A DNA stretch of 64,000 nt, taken from contig NZ_CAJAXH010000017.1 of assembly GCF_903946935.1 (NCBI RefSeq), positions 1 to 64,000 on the forward strand, in the 5' to 3' direction. Below are positions 26,603 to 41,848 of this stretch, one piece after another. The notes below the pieces were generated by a model, which worked only from the letters and a program-made list of their open reading frames with translations, made no database searches and was not told the DNA's origin. Each line of letters starts with the position of its first letter. The stretch's first letter is position 1. This DNA comes from an uncultured Thiodictyon sp. GTDB lineage: Bacteria; Pseudomonadota; Gammaproteobacteria; Chromatiales; Chromatiaceae. The position numbers were made by a program, and so were the translations under genes.

Positions 26603-28732
26603 TCAGTGCCCCAGGATCGCCCGCCAACCGCCGCGGCTGGGCAGTGCCAATGCCCAATCAATGCCAGACCCGGTCGTAAAACCGCGCTCCACGCTTAATG
26701 CCTGTCCGACCGGCCATCCCAGCGAGTCGAAGGCCGCGACCACCCACCGATAGGCGGTGTTCGGCGCCAGGGCCTGCGACAACGGGACCTGGACCGCATA
26801 CGAGGTCTCCCCATTCGGCGCGATCGGGGCTTGGAAGACCATATCGCCGCTGGTCGCATCCATGATCGCCAGCATGTAATACGCCGCCCCGGTGATCCCG
26901 GTGGTGGTGAAGTTGAAGCTGGGCTGCAAGGACACGCCCGTCGCCTGATCAGCAGGCCCTCCGGTCAACACCGGCACCGCATCGAATACATAGATAGTCC
27001 AGAGCAACATCCGGGTCTGTCCGTTGGATGGATCGGTGACGGTAATGTGCAGCTGGTGCGGGCCGTTATTCAGGGCCTCACTCACACCGACCGGGGTCGT
27101 GTAGACATATTCCCCGCCATTCTGCACGAGGTTCAGCCATGACTTGCCGAACTGGGTCATGTCCATTGCCGACACGGCGAGCGTACCGCCGGTGGTACTA
27201 TCGGCAAGGACCACCAGGTCTAAGGTCACTCGCCCATCCGCTTGCCGGTACGCCCGGGTGTCACCTTCGTCCATCATTGATGGAGGGCTATTCGAGCCGG
27301 GCGCGGCGTTAACGACGGTAAAGCGAAACACCTGTGCGCTGGCCAACGGGTTACCGGCCAGGTCCGCAATGCTCGCGGCGAGTTCGACGCGAAAGGTATG
27401 GTCCCGCTGCCAGCGCCCGCCCTCCGCGAAGGCCCGGTCGATCCCGATCTTGGCGCGCGCGCCGTCCTCGGCGACCCAGTCCTTACGGATATGGATGCCG
27501 ACCTGGGTGCCCCCTGCGGTCTCGTCGAAGACCTGGACCGTGGACGGGAGGATCGTATCGGGGTTCATGTTCTCAGAGAAAAAAACGCCAATGGGCTCCC
27601 ACTCCAATCCGGGTGACAGATTGGCCGGGCGCGTCTGCAGCACCATTGGTGCGGTGGTATCCCCGGCACCGGTGTTGAAACTCAGACTAAAGGGCGCCGC
27701 CAGGTGGTGACCCTGCGCATCGGCCACGGCGGTCGTCAGGGCAACCTGATATTGGGCCTGGGCCTGCAAGCCCTGCGGCCAGATGTGCAGTTCAAAGCCC
27801 AGGGGTTGCAGCCGGTAAGCAGGCACCCCGGGTCCGGTCAACTGCACCGAGACCGAATTCACGGTCGCAGGATCGATTGGCTTGTCAAAAAAGATGCGAA
27901 TATGCGCGGTGTCTCCGCCGACTTCGCCAGCAGCGGGTAAGGTCGCGATGACTTGGGGTGCGGAGGTGTCGCCCGGGGCACCGGCGGTCGAGAAGAAGTG
28001 ATGCGCGCTCCACTCATAGCCACCGACCGCATTCCCATTGGTGTCATGGCAGCGGGATAAGACCAGGTCGTATCCCATGCTGTAGCGCAAAGGCGCGGCG
28101 GGCACAAAGGTAAGGGTATCGTTGGGGAGCATCGTCTGCGACCAGGTCAACTGACCCGACAGTTCAGGCCCACCATGCCAGTCCGCCAATTGCACCTGGC
28201 AATAGTTGCTGTCCATGGAATGATCGAACCGCGCGATGATCGGCTGAACCGTCGACACGCCCGCGGCATTGTCGGCGGGTTGGAGGCTGACCATCGCGGG
28301 CGGGGGAGTATCCACGGCCAGGCCATTGACGCCCGCGGTGATCTGGCCGGCGGTCACTGCCACATTATTGATAAGATTGCGGCCGGCGCTGACGCTGTCA
28401 CAATATTGCGTTCCCTGGACAGCCGGATTCCAGCCATAAAAGCAGACCCGGTAGCTACCGGTTAACAGCGCGCCGCCGAGATTGTAAGTTCCGTTAGCGG
28501 CGGTGGTGGCGCGAATCGGCCACTGCGTTGTATTCCCGAGGTCGGCGACCACTTGAATACCACCTACGCCGTTACCACCCGCATCTCTGACGGCTCCGGT
28601 AATGCTGCCGGCCTGGGTGGCAGTCGCCGTCCCCACCAATAGCCAGAGGGTGGCCAGCGCGACCCAGGCGATGCCGGGTCGATGGTATTTCGGCGTCATC
28701 GCCGGCGCATCGGTCAATCGCGTTTCATTCAT
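26603..28732 (-). CDS. Secreted multidomain Ig-like protein
   Basis: The 709-residue product is predicted to be exported: a hydrophobic signal segment (IAWVALATLWLLVGTATATQAG) lies near residues 20-45. Next comes a carboxypeptidase-regulatory-like/Cna-B-type domain (SITGAVRDAGGNGVGGIQVVADL, residues 45-130), then three bacterial Ig-like (Big_5) domains, each opening with a PxxVxxxxPA...V...IxxxFdxxMD pattern (about residues 145, 260 and 365), a cadherin-like stretch near 500-590, and a C-terminal fibronectin-type fold. No catalytic motif or anchor was found, so it is probably a surface or matrix protein with a binding role. An alternative start at 28699 would still include the signal segment. 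Confidence 0.75.
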   Translation of the reverse strand: MNETRLTDAPAMTPKYHRPGIAWVALATLWLLVGTATATQAGSITGAVRDAGGNGVGGIQVVADLGNTTQWPIRATTAANGTYNLGGALLTGSYRVCFYGWNPAVQGTQYCDSVSAGRNLINNVAVTAGQITAGVNGLAVDTPPPAMVSLQPADNAAGVSTVQPIIARFDHSMDSNYCQVQLADWHGGPELSGQLTWSQTMLPNDTLTFVPAAPLRYSMGYDLVLSRCHDTNGNAVGGYEWSAHHFFSTAGAPGDTSAPQVIATLPAAGEVGGDTAHIRIFFDKPIDPATVNSVSVQLTGPGVPAYRLQPLGFELHIWPQGLQAQAQYQVALTTAVADAQGHHLAAPFSLSFNTGAGDTTAPMVLQTRPANLSPGLEWEPIGVFFSENMNPDTILPSTVQVFDETAGGTQVGIHIRKDWVAEDGARAKIGIDRAFAEGGRWQRDHTFRVELAASIADLAGNPLASAQVFRFTVVNAAPGSNSPPSMMDEGDTRAYRQADGRVTLDLVVLADSTTGGTLAVSAMDMTQFGKSWLNLVQNGGEYVYTTPVGVSEALNNGPHQLHITVTDPSNGQTRMLLWTIYVFDAVPVLTGGPADQATGVSLQPSFNFTTTGITGAAYYMLAIMDATSGDMVFQAPIAPNGETSYAVQVPLSQALAPNTAYRWVVAAFDSLGWPVGQALSVERGFTTGSGIDWALALPSRGGWRAILGH

Positions 28733-31741
<3,009 letters not shown>

Positions 31742-31767
31742 TCGCCGGGTAAGACGAAACCAAGAAT

Positions 31768-31871
31768 TGTTGTCCGCAAATGAACGCAAACGGCGCAAAT
31801 GAAGAAAAAAATAGTCTTACCAAGTGAGGCTATGACCATTTGCGTTTATTTGCGTTCATTTGCGGACGTCT
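31768..31871. repeat. Inverted pair of decamer repeats between guaB and guaA
   Basis: TTGTCCGCAAATGAACGCAA (31770-31789) and a degenerate GCGCAAATGAAG face CATTTGCGTTTATTTGCGTT followed by CATTTGCGGACG (31837-31868), with about 33 bp between. The pair fills nearly the whole guaB-guaA gap and could fold into a long stem in the mRNA. Confidence 0.75.
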
Positions 31872-31894
31872 TTTTCCCGATTTAAGGGCGCTCC

Positions 31895-33472
31895 ATGACT
31901 TCCAACATCCACGCCGACCGTATATTGATTCTGGACTTCGGTTCGCAGTACAGCCAACTCATTGCCCGGCGGGTGCGTGAGGCCGGGGTCTATTGCGAAC
32001 TGCACCCCTGGGATATGGGGGCGGAGGCCATCCGCACCTTCGCCCCCAAGGGCGTCATCCTCTCCGGCGGTCCGGAATCGGTCCATGAGGCAGAAACACC
32101 GCGCGCCGACCCGCTGGTCTTCGCCCTGGGTATCCCAGTGCTCGGCATCTGCTACGGACTCCAGACCATGACCGCCCAACTCGGCGGCCAGGTCGTCCCC
32201 TCCGCCCATCGCGAATACGGCTATGCCCAGGTGCGCGCCCGTGGCCACTCCCGCCTGCTGCGCGAGATCGAGGACCGCGTGAGCCCGGAGGGTTATGGCC
32301 TCCTGGATGTCTGGATGAGCCATGGCGACCGGGTGGAGTCACTGCCCGCCGGGTTCAGCGTCATCGCCGAGACCCCGAATGCCCCCCTGGCCGGCATCGC
32401 CGACGAGGACCGCGGCTTCTACGGTCTCCAATTCCATCCCGAGGTCACTCACACCCATCAGGGCGGGCGCATCCTGGAGCGTTTCGTCCACGACATCTGC
32501 GGCTGCGACCGACTCTGGACCCCGGACAACATCATCGCCGACAGCATCAGTGCGGTGCGCGCCCAGGTGGGCAAGGACCAGGTCCTGCTCGGGCTCTCCG
32601 GCGGGGTGGACTCCAGCGTGGTCGCCGCCCTGCTGCACCGCGCCATCGGCGACCAGCTCACCTGCGTCTTTGTCGACAACGGCCTGCTGCGCCTGGGTGA
32701 AGGCGATCAGGTGATGGCGACCTTTGCCAAGCACATGGGGGTCAAGGTCATCCGAGTGGATGCCGTCGACCGCTTCCTTGATGGCCTCAAGGGCGTCACT
32801 GACCCGGAGCGCAAGCGCAAGGTCATCGGCAGCACCTTCATCGACGTCTTCGACGACGAGGCCGGCCGGATCACCGATGTGCGCTGGCTCGCCCAGGGCA
32901 CCATCTATCCGGACGTGATCGAGTCCGCCGGGGCCAAGACCGGAAAAGCGAAGGTCATCAAGTCGCACCACAACGTGGGCGGCCTGCCGGAGCACATGAA
33001 GCTCAAGCTGGTCGAGCCATTGCGGGAACTCTTCAAGGACGAGGTGCGGCGCATCGGCGTCGAACTGGGGCTCCCGGCCGAGATGGTCTACCGCCACCCC
33101 TTCCCGGGTCCCGGGCTTGGGGTGCGTATCCTGGGCGAGGTCCACCGTGAATACGCGCAGACCCTGCGCCGCGCCGACCACATCTTTATCGAGGAACTGC
33201 ACCGCGCCGACCTCTATGACAAGGTCTCCCAGGCGTTCGCCGTCTTCCTGCCGGTGCGCTCGGTGGGCGTGGTGGGTGACAACCGCCAGTATGCCCATGT
33301 CATTGCGCTACGGGCAGTGGAGACCATCGATTTCATGACCGCCCGCTGGGCGCACCTGCCCTATGACTTCCTGGATCTCGTCTGTCGGCGCATCGTCAAC
33401 GAGGTGCCGGGCGTCTCCCGCGTCGTCTACGACATCACCGGCAAGCCGCCGGGCACCATTGAGTGGGAATAG
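31895..33472 (+). CDS. guaA: GMP synthase (glutamine-hydrolysing)
   Basis: The 525-residue enzyme aminates XMP to GMP with ATP and glutamine, the step after GuaB. The N-terminal class I glutamine amidotransferase shows [20 protein letters not shown], the nucleophile Cys in [12 protein letters not shown] and the His/Glu pair in [10 protein letters not shown]. The synthetase half has the PP-loop [17 protein letters not shown] (about residue 230), and the dimerisation end has [16 protein letters not shown] and a C-terminal [12 protein letters not shown]. Length is normal. It follows guaB by 153 bp, a gap filled by inverted repeats. Confidence 0.98.
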   Translation: MTSNIHADRILILDFGSQYSQLIARRVREAGVYCELHPWDMGAEAIRTFAPKGVILSGGPESVHEAETPRADPLVFALGIPVLGICYGLQTMTAQLGGQVVPSAHREYGYAQVRARGHSRLLREIEDRVSPEGYGLLDVWMSHGDRVESLPAGFSVIAETPNAPLAGIADEDRGFYGLQFHPEVTHTHQGGRILERFVHDICGCDRLWTPDNIIADSISAVRAQVGKDQVLLGLSGGVDSSVVAALLHRAIGDQLTCVFVDNGLLRLGEGDQVMATFAKHMGVKVIRVDAVDRFLDGLKGVTDPERKRKVIGSTFIDVFDDEAGRITDVRWLAQGTIYPDVIESAGAKTGKAKVIKSHHNVGGLPEHMKLKLVEPLRELFKDEVRRIGVELGLPAEMVYRHPFPGPGLGVRILGEVHREYAQTLRRADHIFIEELHRADLYDKVSQAFAVFLPVRSVGVVGDNRQYAHVIALRAVETIDFMTARWAHLPYDFLDLVCRRIVNEVPGVSRVVYDITGKPPGTIEWE

Positions 33473-33568
33473 CCACCCTACCCCTACCCTCGTGACACCG
33501 CGCAAGCGGTGTCACGCCTGTGTCTGGCGCTCCGCGCCGCGATGGCTGATGAGCGACCCATATCTAGG

Positions 33569-35527
33569 ATGAATGTTCAACGACTGGAAAATGAACTCTG
33601 GGAGGCCGCCGACCAACTGCGCGCCAACTCCAGGCTGACCGCCGCCGAATATTCGATGCCGGTCCTGGGCCTGATCTTTCTGCGGCACGCGGACAATCGT
33701 TTCACGGCCTATCTGTCTGACATCGCGGCGGACATCCCGCCCCAGGTCCCGCCCGCGCAGCGTGAGACACTGATCAAGCTCGGCTTCCAGGGTAAGGCCG
33801 CCATTTATCTCCCGGTGCGCGCCCGCTTCGACAAGATTGCAGGCGCCCCCCGGGGCGCCAACGTCGGTGCGATCATCGATTCCGCCAATGACCTGGTGAC
33901 CTTTCACGGTCAGGAGAAGTCGGACACCAACACCAAGTTGGCCCGCATGAACCTGGTGGTCCATGGACTGGATGCATCCAACATCCGCCAGGGCAACACC
34001 TTCTACGATCAGGTCGACCAGCTGATCGGCCGGTGCGACTTCGTGATGGCCAATCCGCCGTTCAATGTCGACGGTGTCGTCACTGACAAGATCGAGGGCC
34101 AGGTGGACATTAAGGGCCGCCTGCCCTTCGGCCTGCCGGGCACCAACGCCAAGACGGGCGCCATCTCCAACGCCAACAGCCTGTGGATTCAGTATTTCTA
34201 CGCCTATCTGAACGCGACCGGCCGCGCCGGTTTCGTCATGGCCTCCAGCGCATCCGATGCCGGTAACAAGGACCGCGACATCCGCGAACAGTTGGTCAAG
34301 ACCGGCCATGTCGATGTGATGGTGGCCATCGGCAACAAGTTCTTCTATACCCGCAGCCTCCCCTGCACCCTCTGGTTCTTCGACAAGGGCAAACCCGATC
34401 ACCTGAAGGACCGGGTGCTGATGATCGACGCCCGCAATGTCTATCATGTGGTGTCGGCGCGTTCGCATATCTTCACCGAAGAGCAACTGACCAATCTCAC
34501 CGCCATCGCCTGGCTATACCGGGGCGAACAGGTTAAGTTCATCGCGCTGGTCGGCGGCTATCAGCGGCAGGTCGATCAATGGCTGGAACAGTTGCCCGCC
34601 TGCATTGAGGCCGACAGCGCGACCATCGCCAGGCTAGGCACCCTCCTGCAAGCCTTTGCCGATAAGGTGACACTCGCCGAACTCAATGCCGATCAGCCGC
34701 CGGAGGCACTCTTAACCCAAGCCACGCTCGATGCCTTCAAGGCCGAATTGACCGCTTGGGACCGTGATTGTCGTTCCGACCTCAAGGAGACAGGAGGTCG
34801 AGGCTTTAGCCGGTCGACATCGCATCTTAGCGGCCCTGATCCGGCTAAAGCCTCGACCTCCAGTCGGCAGCTCTGGAATGACGCCCAAGGCCCCGCCGAC
34901 CATGACCAAGAGCAGATCACCGCACTACTCGCGGCGACCAACGCGGCGCGCACCGCCATTGCCGCAGCCGACCTCGGCAGCCATACCGCCCAGGTCGCAC
35001 TACAAATCCAACTGGACGCACTGGTGCCGTCACTCAAGCTGGGCATGAAGACACTCGAGGCCCGCCACAAACGCTGGCTCAAACTGCTGGACACCGCCGA
35101 AAAGACCCTGCGCGCGCGGCTGTCCGACGCATTCGACGGCAAGGCGGCGCGCGAGTGCAAGCGTGCGCTGCTCGCCGCCGACACCAGGAAGGGCGAAGCA
35201 CCGACGGTACGCGACGACGTCTTGGACGCCTTGAAGCAGGCGGTCTATTTCATCCATCAGGTGCAGTGGCTACACAGTCGCTTCCCCGAGGCAGTGTTCG
35301 CCGACGTGCCCGGACTGTGCAAGGCCGTTACGACCGATGAGATCGCGGCGAGCGACTATTCACTGACGCCGGGGCGCTATGTGGGAACGGCCCAGGGCGA
35401 CATCGAAGACGAGGATGACTTTGCCGAAAAGCTGCGTGAGATCCACGATGAATTGAGCGAGTTGAATGACAAGGCGGTGGAGCTTGCCGGGCGGATCAGT
35501 AGCAACTTCGAGGCGTTACTGGCATGA
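33569..35527 (+). CDS. hsdM: Type I restriction-modification methylase subunit with missing motif I
   Basis: The protein (652 residues) resembles the HsdM N6-adenine methylase subunit. The HsdM N-terminal domain is intact (RLENELWEAADQLRANSRLTAAEYSMPVLGLIFLRHADNRF), and motif IV is present (FVMANPPFNV, about residue 160), followed by TGAISNANSLWIQYFYAYL and the C-terminal region. However, about residue 107 the sequence jumps from GAIIDSAND to VTFHGQEKSDTNTKLARMNLVVHGL. In relatives roughly 130-140 residues lie between these blocks, including the SAM-binding DPACGSxG motif I. An in-frame deletion, with probable loss of methylation, is inferred. A REP palindrome is also translated within residues 409-431. 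The start at 33569 is chosen from the conserved N-terminus. Confidence 0.88.
   Translation: MNVQRLENELWEAADQLRANSRLTAAEYSMPVLGLIFLRHADNRFTAYLSDIAADIPPQVPPAQRETLIKLGFQGKAAIYLPVRARFDKIAGAPRGANVGAIIDSANDLVTFHGQEKSDTNTKLARMNLVVHGLDASNIRQGNTFYDQVDQLIGRCDFVMANPPFNVDGVVTDKIEGQVDIKGRLPFGLPGTNAKTGAISNANSLWIQYFYAYLNATGRAGFVMASSASDAGNKDRDIREQLVKTGHVDVMVAIGNKFFYTRSLPCTLWFFDKGKPDHLKDRVLMIDARNVYHVVSARSHIFTEEQLTNLTAIAWLYRGEQVKFIALVGGYQRQVDQWLEQLPACIEADSATIARLGTLLQAFADKVTLAELNADQPPEALLTQATLDAFKAELTAWDRDCRSDLKETGGRGFSRSTSHLSGPDPAKASTSSRQLWNDAQGPADHDQEQITALLAATNAARTAIAAADLGSHTAQVALQIQLDALVPSLKLGMKTLEARHKRWLKLLDTAEKTLRARLSDAFDGKAARECKRALLAADTRKGEAPTVRDDVLDALKQAVYFIHQVQWLHSRFPEAVFADVPGLCKAVTTDEIAASDYSLTPGRYVGTAQGDIEDEDDFAEKLREIHDELSELNDKAVELAGRISSNFEALLA
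34793..34861. repeat. REP-like palindrome in frame inside hsdM
   Basis: A 21-bp left arm (34793-34813, containing GGTCGAGGCTTTAGCCGG) and a perfect inverse (34841-34861) flank a 27-bp loop. It is translated as part of hsdM in a low-conservation linker without shifting the frame. It shares the TTTAGCC core with the palindrome at 1800-1871. Confidence 0.85.
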
Positions 35528-36762
35528 AGTCTCGGACTCTGGGAGAGCTTTGCGATCAAACTGGGGGCTATGTGCAAACAGGGCCGTTCGGCTCTCAACT
35601 TCATCAATCAGATTACAAGAATGACGGCATACCTGTCGTCATGCCGCAAGATATTATCGATGATCGCATTTCCGATGATCGAATCGCCCGGATAGATGAC
35701 GCGCTGGCAAAGAAACTCGGCCGACATCTCCTTGCTGAGGGCGATATCGTTTTTCCTCGCAGAGGAAATATCAGCAAGAGGGCCTTTATTGATTCAAGCC
35801 AATCAGGCTATTTCTGCGGCACTGGTTGCTTGAAAATCTACATCCCTTCAACTGAGATTTCATCAAAATGGCTCTTTTACTATCTCGGCCAAGATCATAT
35901 CGTTAAGTGGATTGAAAGCAAGGCTATTGGCGCAACAATGCTCAATCTGAATACCGGCATCCTCAGATCTCTGCTGATTAGATATCCGGACATGATTGAG
36001 CAGCTGCGAGTCGTCGATTATCTCGAAGTTTACGACGACCTGATCGCCACCAATAGACGCCGCATTCAGTTACTCAAAGATTCCGCTCGCCGGATATATC
36101 GTGAGGTCGAAAAGAACCAGCCTGGCGAAGCGAATTATTTTCAACTATACGAGATTGGCCGCATAGCAGGCATATTTGATGGCCCGCACGCCACACCAGC
36201 CCTTCACCTGCAAGGGGTAGCAGTCTTTCTTGGCATTAGAGAAATCACGGCGGATGGGCACATCGAGCTTTCCGAGGCGCGCTGGGTCTCAGAGGCAGAC
36301 TATCCAAAGTGGACTAAGCGAGTTACGCCGGAAGGCGGTGACATTGTGTTCACCTATGAGGCCACACTAAACCGCTATGCTCTGATTCCAGATGGCTTGC
36401 GTTGCTGCCTCGGCAGACGAACCGCTTTGATTCGACCGAACCCGGAAAAAGTTAATCCGCGATTCCTTTTTCACCATTTGTTTTCACCGGAATGGCGTAG
36501 CCAGATTGATGCAAATGTCGTAGCGGGCGCGACCGTCGATCGTATTTCACTTAAGAAATTCCCGGCATTCCAAGTCAAATTGCCGCCCAGAGAGGTTCAG
36601 GATAGCATTGCGGACACATTGTCAACATACGACGAGCTGATTGAAAACTTAGGACGGCAACGGCGGTGCTTAAAGGCTGCCAAAGAATTACTTCTCCCCA
36701 AGCTCATGTCCGGCCAACTCGACGTCTCCCGCATCCCCTTGCCGGAGAACATGGCGGCATGA
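35524..36762 (+). CDS. hsdS: Type I restriction-modification specificity subunit
   Basis: This protein of 412 residues determines the DNA sequence recognised by HsdM/HsdR. It contains two target-recognition domains, each ended by a conserved helical region: LIRYPDMIEQLRVVDYLEVYDDLIATNRRRIQLLKD (about 155-195) and VKLPPREVQDSIADTLSTYDELIENLGRQRRCLKAAKELLLPKLMSGQLD (about 350-400). The first domain starts GELCDQTGGYVQTGPFGSQL, a typical TRD opening. Both domains look intact. Base composition is clearly more AT-rich than the neighbours, as is usual for recombining hsdS genes. It overlaps the hsdM stop by four bases. Confidence 0.93.
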   Translation: MKSRTLGELCDQTGGYVQTGPFGSQLHQSDYKNDGIPVVMPQDIIDDRISDDRIARIDDALAKKLGRHLLAEGDIVFPRRGNISKRAFIDSSQSGYFCGTGCLKIYIPSTEISSKWLFYYLGQDHIVKWIESKAIGATMLNLNTGILRSLLIRYPDMIEQLRVVDYLEVYDDLIATNRRRIQLLKDSARRIYREVEKNQPGEANYFQLYEIGRIAGIFDGPHATPALHLQGVAVFLGIREITADGHIELSEARWVSEADYPKWTKRVTPEGGDIVFTYEATLNRYALIPDGLRCCLGRRTALIRPNPEKVNPRFLFHHLFSPEWRSQIDANVVAGATVDRISLKKFPAFQVKLPPREVQDSIADTLSTYDELIENLGRQRRCLKAAKELLLPKLMSGQLDVSRIPLPENMAA

Positions 36763-37280
36763 GCCAGCAGAAGATCATTATCATCGCCGGCCCCAACGGC
36801 GCGGGAAAGACCACCTTCGCCCGCGAGTTCCTGCCGCAAGAGGCTGCTTGTCCGGTCTTTGTGAATGCCGATCTGATCGCCGCCGGATTGTCGCCCTTTC
36901 GGCCCGAGGCCGCCGCCGTGAAGGCCGGGCGGCTGATGCTGGAGCAGATCGCCTTGCACGTCGAGCGGCGGGATAGCTTCGCCTTTGAGACCACCCTTTC
37001 CGGGTTGGGCTACGCCCGCAAGATCCCCGAATGGCAGGCGCTCGGCTATCATATCAAGCTGTTTTTCCTGAGCCTGCCGTCACCGGAACTGGCAGTCGAG
37101 CGGGTCACGGAACGCGTCAGACAGGGCGGGCATCATGTACCCGAGGTCGTCATCCGTCGGCGCTTCGCGGCGGGGCGGAAAAACTTCCAGCACGTCTATC
37201 AGCCATTAGTGGATGCGTGGCTCTTGTATGACAGTTCAGAAGCACAACCACTGATGCTCGAATGGGGAGAGAACGCATGA
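36759..37280 (+). CDS. Zeta-toxin-like P-loop kinase
   Basis: The 173-residue protein resembles the zeta-toxin/AAA_33 family of small P-loop kinases, some of which phosphorylate UDP-N-acetylglucosamine or other substrates and act as toxins. Walker A is IIIIAGPNGAGKTTFAREFL at the N-terminus, followed by VFVNADLIAAGLSPFRPEAAAVKAGRLML and FAFETTLSG, patterns shared with bacterial zeta-like proteins. Its ATG overlaps the hsdS stop (ATGA), and it overlaps the next small gene in the same way, so it is translated within the hsd operon. Toxicity is not shown by sequence; a housekeeping kinase role is possible. Confidence 0.85.
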   Translation: MSQQKIIIIAGPNGAGKTTFAREFLPQEAACPVFVNADLIAAGLSPFRPEAAAVKAGRLMLEQIALHVERRDSFAFETTLSGLGYARKIPEWQALGYHIKLFFLSLPSPELAVERVTERVRQGGHHVPEVVIRRRFAAGRKNFQHVYQPLVDAWLLYDSSEAQPLMLEWGENA

Positions 37281-37474
37281 ATACCAAGCCGTTAGACGAG
37301 GCCAGTGATCCGGATTTGCGCAATTCTTTGCAGGCCATGCGCCGGGCCACGAAGCGGGCGCGCGAGATCGCAGCACAAACCGGCACTGATATCGTGGTGC
37401 AGGAAGGATCGGTGATCCGGCACATTTCGCCGGGCGCAGAAAGCAAAGAGGTCGCGGAGCCCCAGTGTCGATAG
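37277..37474 (+). CDS. Small partner of the zeta-like kinase, possible antitoxin
   Basis: The protein has 65 residues (MNTKPLDEASDPDLRNSLQAM...) and is rich in charged and Ala residues, predicted helical at residues 10-38. It overlaps the zeta-like gene by ATGA. Small proteins following zeta-like genes this closely are commonly annotated as cognate antitoxins or uncharacterised partners. No DNA-binding motif is obvious. The antitoxin role is an inference from size and coupling. Confidence 0.6.
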   Translation: MNTKPLDEASDPDLRNSLQAMRRATKRAREIAAQTGTDIVVQEGSVIRHISPGAESKEVAEPQCR

Positions 37475-37633
37475 GATAGCCTGAGCCAACTCCCCTCGTT
37501 GGGAACGCGGCCCGCAAGACTCTGCTTCGCGTGTCGCCGGCATCGGCAAGTGACGCGTCAAAGACCGGGTTGCAAGCGAGGCTTGAAGATCCGCGTCACG
37601 CACCGCCCTACATACCAGAAAAGAGATACACTG

Positions 37634-37960
37634 ATGACCTGGACGGTTCACCTGTGTCCCGAGGCGGAAACCGAGCTGCTGGCGATGCCCGCCGACATCC
37701 GCGCCCGGTTTCTGCACATTGCAGAACTGCTGATGGCCTGCGGCCCGCAGCAAACAGGTATGCCGCATGTTCGCCACTTGGAGGACAAGTTGTGGGAGAT
37801 GCGCATGACGGGCCGCGACGGGATCGGCCGCGCGGTCTATGTGGCGCGTACCGGGCGGCGGTTAACCGTGTTGCACGTCTTCGTCAAGAAGTCCCAGAAG
37901 ACCCCACGTCTGGCACTGGCAACCGCCCGTGCCCGCCTGCGGAGATTGATCGATGATTGA
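37634..37960 (+). CDS. RelE/HigB-like toxin (phage Gp49-like family)
   Basis: A 108-residue protein of the Gp49/HigB-like branch of the RelE superfamily, typically mRNA interferases. Supporting features are the start MTWTVHLCPEAETELLAMPADIRARFLHI, the core GMPHVRHLEDKLWEMRMTGRDGIGRAVYVA and the basic end LHVFVKKSQKTPRLALATARARL. Its 3' end overlaps the following XRE-type gene by eight bases, giving the toxin-before-antitoxin order of higBA. The preceding 160-bp gap has no gene. It lies inside the hsd operon between hsdS and hsdR. Confidence 0.88.
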   Translation: MTWTVHLCPEAETELLAMPADIRARFLHIAELLMACGPQQTGMPHVRHLEDKLWEMRMTGRDGIGRAVYVARTGRRLTVLHVFVKKSQKTPRLALATARARLRRLIDD

Positions 37961-38234
37961 CCTTACCGATTTGAAGGCTCGCCTGCTGGAAGACCCGGAC
38001 ACCCTCAAGGAATACGAGGCCCAAACGCCCGAGTTTGACATCGCCCATGAATTAATCGCCGCCCGAGCCCGCGCAGGCTTGAGCCAGGCGCAGGTTGCCG
38101 AACGGATGGGGACCTCGCAATCGACGGTCGCCCGGCTGGAGAGCGGACGCACCCGGCCCAGCCTACGCACACTGGACCGCTATGCCAGCGCCACCGGGAC
38201 TCGCACCGTGGTGAAGCTGGTGGCTCAACCGTGA
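37953..38234 (+). CDS. XRE-family antitoxin (HigA-like)
   Basis: The 93-residue protein has a helix-turn-helix of the XRE/Cro type in its C-terminal half: AHELIAARARAGLSQAQVAERMGTSQSTVARLESGRTRPSLRTLDRYASATG. The N-terminal 35 residues (MIDLTDLKARLLEDPDTLKEYEA) probably form the toxin-binding region. It overlaps the RelE/HigB-like gene and is expected to neutralise that toxin and autoregulate the pair. It may also influence hsdR, whose ATG lies 57 bp downstream. Confidence 0.9.
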   Translation: MIDLTDLKARLLEDPDTLKEYEAQTPEFDIAHELIAARARAGLSQAQVAERMGTSQSTVARLESGRTRPSLRTLDRYASATGTRTVVKLVAQP

Positions 38235-38290
38235 GGACGCCCACGGCCCCGGGGTTTCACAATCACTGAGAGCTCGGGGAGAAGGCGCTC

Positions 38291-41682
<3,392 letters not shown>

Positions 41683-41699
41683 GCTCGGAAAGCGTTGTT

Positions 41700-41830
41700 C
41701 TCACGCCAAGGCGCCAAGCTCGCCAAGAAAGCCGATGAGATGTGTCGAGTATCCGGCTCACCCAGCGGGTGAATCACCGATCACGGATAAGGAACTAAAA
41801 GGCCTTGGCGAGCTTGGCGCCTTGGCGTGA
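41700..41830. repeat. Inverted pair of CCAAGGCGCCAAG elements after tadA
   Basis: CTCACGCCAAGGCGCCAAG with a further CTCGCCAAG (41700-41727) faces CCTTGGCGAGCTTGGCGCC then TTGGCGTGAG (41803-41830). It occupies the gap between tadA and the convergent speE gene, and matches the pair at 20277-20395. Confidence 0.75.
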
Positions 41831-41848
41831 GCCATTTACGGATTCAGG

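Noticed and set aside
33569-35527. A frameshift or sequencing error as the cause of the missing hsdM motif
   Set aside because: The reading frame is unbroken through the junction and no DPACGSxG-like sequence exists in another frame nearby, so deletion fits better than a frameshift.
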